Assembly: GCA_947463435.1 (NCBI GenBank)
Contig: CANHTS010000006.1
Coordinates: 1-33,267 of the forward strand
Length of the DNA: 33,267 nt
Direction: 5' to 3'
From: Flavobacteriales bacterium
GTDB taxonomy: Bacteria > Bacteroidota > Bacteroidia > NS11-12g > UBA955
Shown: positions 26,843 through 33,267 of the stretch, piece after piece
Layout: every line of letters begins with the position of its first letter
How positions within the stretch are numbered: position 1 is the stretch's first letter
Notes under the pieces: model-generated
The model's input: the letters and a program-made list of their open reading frames with translations, nothing else
Told to the model about the DNA's origin: nothing
Database searches by the model: none
Translations under genes and position numbers: made by a program

Positions 26843-27682
26843 TTAAAGCACGTTCACCTTCACCCGAAGATAGCACTTCAGCAGCAAGGTCATTTTTTGC
26901 GAATCGGGTACGCGAATACGCTCTTCCATGATATGCTGTGCCGTAGCCCGCTCGATTTTCTCGAGCAGCTTCAGGTAATAGCGATAGGCCGTATAAACAC
27001 CGAAGCGGCAACCCATTGGTAGCTGCTTGATACCCTGGTAAGCCAGATCAAAATCCTTACGGATATCGCTGATGATGGACAGCTTGGTCTGGTCGTTGAA
27101 ACCCTGGAAGCTGATACCTGGGAAATAGACGCGTCCGCGGTCTGCGTAATCGCTTTTCAGATCCCGGATGAAGTTCACTTTCTGGAAAGCAGACCCCAAA
27201 GCCCGCGCTGCCGGCAGCAGGTGCTGGTAACGTTCCTCATTGCCATAACAGAAAACACGCAGGCACATGAGTCCAACTACTTCGGCCGACCCGTAGATGT
27301 ATTCGGAATAACTCTGATTGGAATGCGTGGTGCTTTCCAGATCCTCTTCCATGCTGTTGAAGAAGGGCTCGATCAGCTCGCGGCCGATATTGTAAGTGCG
27401 GCAGGCTATCTGAAAGGAATGCAATACCGGATTGGTGCTGATACCTTCTTCGATGGCGCGGTAAGTTTGTTCTTTGAATTCGGCGAGCAGACGGGCTTTG
27501 TCGTGGCCATGGAAGGTGTCGACAATCTCGTCTGCCACGCGCACAAAGCCATAAATAGCATACACAGCCCAGCGGTAATCGCTCGAAAGCATGCGAATGC
27601 CCAGCGAAAATGAGGTGCTGTAGTTGAGGGTAATGCGCCGGCTGGAAGCCAGGGCTGTGCGGTCATACAGTTGCATGCTCAT
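26843..27682 (-). CDS. crtB: Phytoene synthase (squalene/phytoene synthase family)
   Basis: YSTSFSLGIRMLSSDYRWAVYAIYGFVRVADEIVDTF, NFIRDLKSDYADRGRVYFP. Confidence 0.94.
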   Translation of the reverse strand: MSMQLYDRTALASSRRITLNYSTSFSLGIRMLSSDYRWAVYAIYGFVRVADEIVDTFHGHDKARLLAEFKEQTYRAIEEGISTNPVLHSFQIACRTYNIGRELIEPFFNSMEEDLESTTHSNQSYSEYIYGSAEVVGLMCLRVFCYGNEERYQHLLPAARALGSAFQKVNFIRDLKSDYADRGRVYFPGISFQGFNDQTKLSIISDIRKDFDLAYQGIKQLPMGCRFGVYTAYRYYLKLLEKIERATAQHIMEERIRVPDSQKMTLLLKCYLRVKVNVL

Positions 27683-29141
27683 GGCGTATCCTTTCTGTTA
27701 CAAGCCTGGAACCTATGACTACGATCGGCAGTCCGGTACCGGGATGAGTACTGGCGCCAACATAATACAAATTATTGAATTTCTCATCTTTATTCGCAGG
27801 ACGCAAGGCACCGATTTGATTCATTCCATGAGCCAGGCCGAGTCCGCTTCCTTTATAAAGATTGAACATCCCTTTCCAATCTATGGGTGTATAAACCGTT
27901 CGGGTGATGATGTTGTTTGCGATATCGTATCCAACACGCTCCCCAAGATCCTGAATGATGTCGTTAGCCAATTTTTCAGCGTCTGACCAATCAGGCTTGT
28001 AGCGCAGGTCGGGAACCGGGCACAGAATGAACAAGTTCTCGCAACCTTCCGGAGCACAACCCGGATTGCTTTTACTGGCTACATTCACGTAGTAATAAGG
28101 CTTTTCCGGTGCCACAGACGTTTTGAAAATCATGTCTGCATATGCCTTGAAGTTATTCCCAAGGAAATAGTTGTGGTGCGCGATACCGGGAATCTGACCT
28201 TTCACACCCAGGTAAATGGTGAAAGGCGCCAGCGTCCAATGCATCTTATCGAGCTTTACCTCGCTGTATTTCGAACGGTTCAGGATGGCTCCGCGGAACC
28301 AGGCCGCATCGGCATTGCACACGTATACATCGGCTGTCCAAAGTTTGCCATTGGCATCGGTGAAGCCTTTGAGCTGGTCGCCGTCTGCCTTATAGCCTGT
28401 GATTTCGGTGTGGTAATGAAACTTCACCCCACGCGATTCGAGGATAGGCAGGATACCTTCCACAATCTTGTACATTCCTCCTTCCACATTCCAATAGCCG
28501 TCGTGCTGCAGCTCCGTGTAATTCAGCAGGCTATAGACCGATGGCGTATCGAAGGGAGTGGCGCCGAGGAAGAAGGAAACAAGCGAGAAGATTACCTTCA
28601 CGTCTTCCGTTTCAAAATTCCGCTCCAGTTCCGTCCACATGCTGCGGAACATCTTGGGCAGGTGCTTCATCGGCACGGTGGCCAAGGATGCGAGGTACGG
28701 AACCATGCCATTGAAGTTCCGCTTGATGATGCGGTATTCGGTATCGTGGAAGATGGATGCGGCCGACTTCAGGTATCGCTTTGCCTTTTCTTCAAAGTTC
28801 TTTTCATCCGCAAATTCCTGCGCGAGCCTGCTGAGGTCTTTGTAAATATGGAAAACCTTGTCGCGGCCGGCCATATTAACGGTGTAAAGGGGATCGAGTT
28901 CGCGGATGGTGAAGGGAATGGGAATTCCCTGCGATTCGAATAGCTCTTTGAATTCATAACTCATGCTGAAGAAGGAAGGACCGACGTCGAACGTAAAACC
29001 ATCCTTTTCCAACAAGTTGAGGCGACCGCCTGCGCGGTGGTGTTTTTCGAGTATTTCCACCTGATAACCCTCGTGTGAAAGGCGCAGTGCGGTGGCGAGA
29101 CTGCCGAGGCCGGAGCCAATAATGAGTACTTTTTTAGGCAT
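27663..29141 (-). CDS. crtI: Phytoene desaturase (CrtI family)
   Basis: MPKKVLIIGSGLGSLATALRLSHEGYQVEILEKHHRAGGRLNLLEKDGFTFDVGPSFF; C-terminal YYVGASTHPGTGLPIVVIGSRLVTERI. Confidence 0.94.
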   Translation of the reverse strand: MPKKVLIIGSGLGSLATALRLSHEGYQVEILEKHHRAGGRLNLLEKDGFTFDVGPSFFSMSYEFKELFESQGIPIPFTIRELDPLYTVNMAGRDKVFHIYKDLSRLAQEFADEKNFEEKAKRYLKSAASIFHDTEYRIIKRNFNGMVPYLASLATVPMKHLPKMFRSMWTELERNFETEDVKVIFSLVSFFLGATPFDTPSVYSLLNYTELQHDGYWNVEGGMYKIVEGILPILESRGVKFHYHTEITGYKADGDQLKGFTDANGKLWTADVYVCNADAAWFRGAILNRSKYSEVKLDKMHWTLAPFTIYLGVKGQIPGIAHHNYFLGNNFKAYADMIFKTSVAPEKPYYYVNVASKSNPGCAPEGCENLFILCPVPDLRYKPDWSDAEKLANDIIQDLGERVGYDIANNIITRTVYTPIDWKGMFNLYKGSGLGLAHGMNQIGALRPANKDEKFNNLYYVGASTHPGTGLPIVVIGSRLVTERIRHEHATV

Positions 29142-29592
29142 TGTGATTGGGACGGAAGCGGTTCAGGAATTTGCGGGTAACATACAGGAAGCCAAACGCT
29201 TCCGAACCGTCTTTCCCGTGAAAGGTGTGATGATGGTAATGGGTCATGCGCATGGCATGGAAATAAGGAATACGGGTGATTTTCAGCCATTTGACGCGCT
29301 GGTGCACAAATACATCGTGAACCAGGAAATAGGCCACGCCGTACAAGGCAATACCGAGGCCGGCAAAAAAGCGCCAATCGAAATCAACCGATCCGACAAC
29401 AATCAACCAAACCGAAGGAATGGCAAACATGAAGCCGAATAGGTCGTTCAATTCGAAAGCTCCTTTGCGTGGTTCGTGGTGGCTTTTGTGCCAGACCCAG
29501 AGAAACCCATGCATGATAAACTTGTGTGTGAACCAGGCCACACCTTCCATTAACACGAAGAAGCCGAGCGTGATAAGAATATTGACGATCAT
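29134..29592 (-). CDS. crtZ: Beta-carotene (carotenoid ring) hydroxylase, fatty-acid hydroxylase superfamily
   Basis: Histidine motifs FTHKFIMH, HKSHHEPRKGAFELNDLF, HDVFVHQR, HAMRMTHYHHHTFHGKDGSEAFGFLYV. Confidence 0.92.
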   Translation of the reverse strand: MIVNILITLGFFVLMEGVAWFTHKFIMHGFLWVWHKSHHEPRKGAFELNDLFGFMFAIPSVWLIVVGSVDFDWRFFAGLGIALYGVAYFLVHDVFVHQRVKWLKITRIPYFHAMRMTHYHHHTFHGKDGSEAFGFLYVTRKFLNRFRPNHNA

Positions 29593-29667
29593 TTTCAAGA
29601 CCGGAAAGATAACGCCGGGGCAGTGCGAAAGTTTGCCCGGCATATTAATTCAGAAGCTTTCTATGCT

Positions 29668-30315
29668 TTAGCCCTGCGCGCGCACCCAGAAATACAGCAC
29701 GGCAAAAAATACGGCCTGCAGGAACAACAACCTGCCAGCCATGGGATTGGGTGAAATTTTCACGGTCTTCAGGTAGGCGTAATGGATCAGGAGCGAGGCG
29801 ATAAACCAGGCGACATAATTCTGCAAAGGGATCACATTGCCTTTCCACGACCAGAAATCAAAACGCATGGCCACCGGTTCGAGGAGGAAGTCGAAGCCGG
29901 TCATCATCGCTGCAGCCACCACACTGACGATTGCGGGGTCTTTGAACCAGCCGGATGCCACACTGCGTGTGAAATAGACGAGCATGAACCAGTTGGCGCC
30001 AAGAATCAGCGGAACTTCGAGGACACTGTAACCGAGGGTCTTGCCGTATTTGTACGACCCGAAAATGAGGCCGCTGTGCACGCCGGCCACTTCGAGCAAC
30101 CATCCGCAAAGGGCAATCATCAGGCCTGCGAAAACGAACGGCGCGTCCCATTTCTTGTGGAAGATGAGGGCAAGGAAGATGGCGAAGAGGATGTTGACGG
30201 GCGTAAGGCCCACGACCATTTGCTGCAACTCGGGCACCAGGAAACCGGTCAGGCCTACCGCGTAGATGATGATGGCAATCCAGGTAGCGGGAATCAGGTT
30301 CTTCGAAGCAGCCAC
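29668..30315 (-). CDS. Carotenoid biosynthesis protein, DUF422 / CruF-like (carotenoid 1',2'-hydratase candidate)
   Basis: Polytopic; GVHSGLIFGSYKYGKTLGYSVLEVPLILGANWFMLVYFT and DFLLEPVAMRFDFWSWKGNVIPLQNYVAWF are the recalled DUF422 motifs; sits inside the crt operon. Confidence 0.85.
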   Translation of the reverse strand: MAASKNLIPATWIAIIIYAVGLTGFLVPELQQMVVGLTPVNILFAIFLALIFHKKWDAPFVFAGLMIALCGWLLEVAGVHSGLIFGSYKYGKTLGYSVLEVPLILGANWFMLVYFTRSVASGWFKDPAIVSVVAAAMMTGFDFLLEPVAMRFDFWSWKGNVIPLQNYVAWFIASLLIHYAYLKTVKISPNPMAGRLLFLQAVFFAVLYFWVRAQG

Positions 30316-30321
30316 AGGCGA

Positions 30322-31815
30322 TCAGGGTTGGTATTTCTTTTGGATAAGCGATGCGGTGATGCGGGCACCCAGCAGACAGAGTGGGATACCGCCGCCCGGA
30401 TGCACACTTCCACCGGCAAAGTAAAGCCCCTTCACCTTCGAACTGAAATTTGCCTGCCGGAAAAATGCCGCCAGCATGCGGTTGGAACTGCTTCCGTACA
30501 AAGCACCGCGGTACGAGCCCGTGCGCGCTTCTATCCTTACCGGATCGAGAAATTCTTCTTCGGCTATCCATGCAGCGATATCGGTTCCCAGTTCCCGGCT
30601 CATACGGCGGATTACTGTTTCGCGCAGCTGACGCCGGATAGCATCCCAGTCTTGCCCGCGGTTGGCAGGCACATTCACCATAACGAACCAGTTTTCCATC
30701 CCCTCAGGAGCATCGGCCGGATCGCATTTGGAAGTAATATTAATATAGATGGTTGGGTCTTCGGGTGCTTGCTGTTCGTTCCAGATATCGCGAAACTCCT
30801 GTTCATAATCGCTGCTGAAGAAGATATTATGTACGCCCAGTTGCGAAAACGACTTCCGGATACCCCAGTAAAAAATCAACGCCGAACTGGAGCTATCTAC
30901 CTGCTCTACGCGTGCCGGGGCTTTCAGATCCGGGAGCATCTTCTTATAGGTCGGGAAAACATCGGCATTGCTGAGCACGATATCTGTCGGAACTTCTTCC
31001 CCTCCTTCCAGCAACAAGCCACGCACTTTCTTTTTACCAGCATCGAGCAGGATGCGTTCCACTTTGGCATTGAAGCGGAATCGCACACCCAGGCGCAGGG
31101 CAAGCTCATAAACAGCCATCGGAATACACCGCATTCCACCTTCCGGATACCAGGCGCCCATGGCAGATTCGAGATGCGGGATGACATTCAAGGTTGCCGG
31201 AGCCCGGTAGGGATCAGAACCGTTGTACGTGGCGAACCGATTATAGAACTGCCGGGCGTGGGCTGTGGCAAAACGGCCGATGTTCTCCTTGTTCATGCTG
31301 CGCATGGTTCCGATGAAAGGCAGGTTAGCGATGCCGCGCAAGCCACTCGGACGAATATAGGTAAGGAGTGTATGCAGGGAACTTTCGAGAAACACCGGTG
31401 CAGTAATGCGGTAGAGATAGGATCCGCGATTTTGCATGGCCAGGATATTGGCGGCAGGCTCGCCGAGTTCCTTTTCCATAGTAGCGGCGAGTGCGGCAGG
31501 CTCCGCCGGTGCATGGAAGCATTTGCCATCGGCGTAAAAATAATGGCAGACCGGATCGAGGCGTTGGTAGGAGAAATGATCCCGCGGATTTTCACCCGCC
31601 AACTCGAAAAGTTCGTCAATAAGGTCGGGCCTTGTGAACAATGAAGGGCCGGTATCGAAGCGAAAAGGGCCAAGCTGCATTGCTCCCAATTTGCCACCGG
31701 CGGTCGGGGCAGCCTCGAAAACCAGCACATCAAAACCGGCTATTCGCAGCCTGACAGCAGCCGCTAAACCAGCTATCCCGCCTCCTATGATCCCTATCCG
31801 TCGCCTTTGGTGCAT
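30322..31815 (-). CDS. CrtD-like carotenoid desaturase (CrtI/phytoene desaturase superfamily)
   Basis: GIIGGGIAGLAAAVRLRIAGFDVLVFEAAPTAGGKLGAMQLGPFRFDTGPSLFTRP; C-terminal GLYFAGGSVHPGGGIPLCLLGARITASLI; second CrtI-type enzyme beside cruF-like gene. Confidence 0.87.
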   Translation of the reverse strand: MHQRRRIGIIGGGIAGLAAAVRLRIAGFDVLVFEAAPTAGGKLGAMQLGPFRFDTGPSLFTRPDLIDELFELAGENPRDHFSYQRLDPVCHYFYADGKCFHAPAEPAALAATMEKELGEPAANILAMQNRGSYLYRITAPVFLESSLHTLLTYIRPSGLRGIANLPFIGTMRSMNKENIGRFATAHARQFYNRFATYNGSDPYRAPATLNVIPHLESAMGAWYPEGGMRCIPMAVYELALRLGVRFRFNAKVERILLDAGKKKVRGLLLEGGEEVPTDIVLSNADVFPTYKKMLPDLKAPARVEQVDSSSSALIFYWGIRKSFSQLGVHNIFFSSDYEQEFRDIWNEQQAPEDPTIYINITSKCDPADAPEGMENWFVMVNVPANRGQDWDAIRRQLRETVIRRMSRELGTDIAAWIAEEEFLDPVRIEARTGSYRGALYGSSSNRMLAAFFRQANFSSKVKGLYFAGGSVHPGGGIPLCLLGARITASLIQKKYQP

Positions 31816-31875
31816 TCGACAAAGAAACACCATTGCGGCGCTTCGGTTTTGGGAACGGTTTCGCTTGTGACTGTC

Positions 31876-31888
31876 AGCCTATTAGGCT
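31876..31888. repeat. Inverted repeat AGCCTA-T-TAGGCT in divergent intergenic region
   Basis: 6-bp arms around a 1-nt centre, between crt operon and 31981 gene. Confidence 0.7.
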
Positions 31889-31924
31889 ATTCCGTAAAAA
31901 AAAATACTTTTTTCAATCAAACTA

Positions 31925-31954
31925 TTTGAAATATGGCATCGCAATGTAAATTTG
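31925..31954 (+). promoter_or_regulatory. Bacteroidota primary-sigma promoter
   Basis: TTTG (31925-31928), 18-nt spacer, TAAATTTG (31947-31954), preceded by A/T-rich stretch including an A9 run. Confidence 0.75.
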
Positions 31955-31980
31955 CGGCACTCAAAACGAAAAAACACACA

Positions 31981-32208
31981 ATGAAAAAGGTTTCTTTCAC
32001 CCTCGCAGCTGTTGCTGCCCTCGCTTTTGCTGCTTGCAATGGCCCCGCTACTCCCGGTGTTAACACCGACTCTCTGCTGAAGGACTCTCTCATGAAGGAT
32101 TCTATCCTGAAGGCTTCACAGACTCCTGCTCCTGTTGACACCACCAAGAAAGACAGCACTGGCGCTGCTCCTGCTGCTGCTCCCGCTGCTCCTGCTGCTG
32201 GTCACTAA
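31981..32208 (+). CDS. Small Ala/Pro-rich lipoprotein with DS(L/I)xK repeats
   Basis: MKKVSFTLAAVAALAFAACNGPATPGVNTDSLLKDSLMKDSILKASQTPAPVDTTKKDSTGAAPAAAPAAPAAGH; lipobox AFAAC; strong flanking promoter and terminator. Confidence 0.75.
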   Translation: MKKVSFTLAAVAALAFAACNGPATPGVNTDSLLKDSLMKDSILKASQTPAPVDTTKKDSTGAAPAAAPAAPAAGH

Positions 32209-32233
32209 GCGTATCAAAAACAGAAAAAAAGAG

Positions 32234-32265
32234 AAAGGCACTTGCAAGAGTGCCTTTTCTTTTTT
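32234..32265 (+). terminator. Rho-independent terminator
   Basis: AAAGGCACT-TGCAAG-AGTGCCTTT stem-loop followed by TCTTTTTT. Confidence 0.85.
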
Positions 32266-32279
32266 AGTTTCGCATCCAA

Positions 32280-32657
32280 ATGATGAAGAAATTTGCCTCG
32301 GCCATCGCGATGACACTCCTCTTGGTAGTGTCTGCCAATGCCCAGAGCAATGCAGGCATGCTCAATCCGGGAACGGAAGATCACGCGCTCGCCTTCACCG
32401 TATCCCCCAATCCTGCAGCTGCCACCAGCGCAATTACAGTAAACTTCAACCTGAAGCCGGTGCAAAGCGGCCAGGTAAGCCTGAGCATCACCAACCTGAT
32501 TGGCCAGTCGCTCTACGGTCACATGGTTCAGGCCGGTGATATCCAGAATCAGTCTGTTCGGATTGACCTCGCAGATCTCAAGCTCTCCAAGGGCCTGTAC
32601 TTCGTAAAAATGTCCAGCGGAGAATTCAGCTTCACCCAGAAGCTGGTGATCCGCTGA
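32280..32657 (+). CDS. Very short T9SS type-A sorting-domain protein
   Basis: Signal peptide MMKKFASAIAMTLLLVVSANAQ, then VSPNPAAATSAITVNFNLKP...VSLSITNLIGQSLYGHMVQAGDIQNQSVRIDLADLKLSKGLYFVKMSSGEFSFTQKLVIR (type-A CTD pattern). Confidence 0.85.
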   Translation: MMKKFASAIAMTLLLVVSANAQSNAGMLNPGTEDHALAFTVSPNPAAATSAITVNFNLKPVQSGQVSLSITNLIGQSLYGHMVQAGDIQNQSVRIDLADLKLSKGLYFVKMSSGEFSFTQKLVIR

Positions 32658-33130
32658 TGGAGTCCAACTCCCCCATTATCATTCGCCACGCCCAACCGGA
32701 GGACGCCCCTTCGGTTTTTCAGTTGATACAGGAGCTGGCCGAATATGAACGCGCGCCGGAAGAAGTCATCAACTCCCCCGAACAAATGCTGCGCGACGGC
32801 TTCCCCGAAACCGCCTGGTTCGGTTGCCTTGTGGCCGAACACCAGGGACAAGTTGTCGGAATGGCCCTTTGGTACCTGCGCTACAGCACCTGGAAAGGCG
32901 TGTGCATGTACCTCGAAGACCTGTACGTGCAGCCGGCCTTCCGCCGGCAAGGAACAGGCAAAGCGCTCTTCCTCAGCCTGAAAGAACGCGCAGAAAAGAA
33001 ACAATGCCGCCGACTGGTATGGCAGGTGCTCGACTGGAACGAACCGGCTATCCGCTTTTATGCGCAATTGGGCAGCCATTTCGATAAAGGCTGGTGGAAT
33101 GGATTCCTAGACCTCAACGTGGATGCATGA
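32657..33130 (+). CDS. GNAT family N-acetyltransferase (diamine/SSAT-like)
   Basis: IIIRHAQPEDAPSVFQLIQELAEYERAPEEV...VVGMALWYLRYSTWKGVCMYLEDLYVQPAFRRQGTGKALFLSLKERA...WQVLDWNEPAIRFYAQLGS; starts in TGATG overlap. Confidence 0.92.
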   Translation: MESNSPIIIRHAQPEDAPSVFQLIQELAEYERAPEEVINSPEQMLRDGFPETAWFGCLVAEHQGQVVGMALWYLRYSTWKGVCMYLEDLYVQPAFRRQGTGKALFLSLKERAEKKQCRRLVWQVLDWNEPAIRFYAQLGSHFDKGWWNGFLDLNVDA

Positions 33131-33267
33131 GCGCAACGTTATATTGCCTGCCTTGCTCAGGCCTTTCGTATTGGGCCTCTTCATGCTTGCCTGCTGGGAA
33201 GCCCAGGAGTACTTCCAGCTTTCCTATACAGACTTCGGCGTCTACCCGCGCGATATGCGCAGCCTGA
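33123..33267 (+). CDS. Rhomboid-family intramembrane protease, N-terminal fragment (runs off window)
   Basis: Translated from 33123: MHERNVILPALLRPFVLGLFMLACWEAQEYFQLSYTDFGVYPRDMRSL; TM1 plus 'GVYPR...SL' recalled from Bacteroidota rhomboids. Confidence 0.65.
   Translation, partial: MHERNVILPALLRPFVLGLFMLACWEAQEYFQLSYTDFGVYPRDMRSL

Noticed and set aside
28173-28943. 256-aa plus-strand ORF
   Set aside because: Shadow ORF opposite crtI.
29782-31644. 620-aa plus-strand ORF as a real protein-coding gene
   Set aside because: Fully antisense to recognisable cruF-like and crtD-like genes; His/Glu/Gly-rich shadow-ORF composition and no recognisable domain.
32115-32205. GCT/CCT-rich stretch as a microsatellite or CRISPR-like repeat
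   Set aside because: Simply encodes the Ala/Pro-rich tail of the small lipoprotein; no spacer-repeat organisation. No CRISPR array was seen anywhere in the window.

Overview
The window is a chromosomal segment of a Bacteroidota bacterium. This is inferred from TAnnTTTG/TTTG promoters, T9SS sorting domains, GlmU-like and type-B L31 proteins, and an IS1595-type remnant. Left to right it holds: an IS1595-like ORF cut by the window edge; rpmE2; a GlmU-family nucleotidyltransferase; a bifunctional RelA/SpoT homologue; tRNA-Leu(TAG); a small ferredoxin-like-fold protein; tig-clpP-clpX; and a UMF1-type MFS transporter. These are followed by two giant secreted paralogues with gliding-motility/T9SS type-B C-termini. 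The second paralogue ends an apparent operon that starts with an ECF sigma factor. The operon's second gene encodes an unusual single-TM plus outer-membrane-barrel protein, and its third a T9SS cargo protein. Further right are an Ldh-family dehydrogenase, kynurenine 3-monooxygenase, Mpl, a DUF4846-like lipoprotein, a five-gene carotenoid operon (crtD-like, cruF-like, crtZ, crtI, crtB), a small lipoprotein, a passenger-less T9SS type-A protein, a GNAT acetyltransferase and the start of a rhomboid protease. The best candidate for a non-routine system is the 21.7-13.7 kb minus-strand operon: ECF sigma, a putative dual-membrane-spanning anti-sigma/OM barrel, and T9SS surface cargo. All family calls come from reading the translated ORFs; no database search was run.
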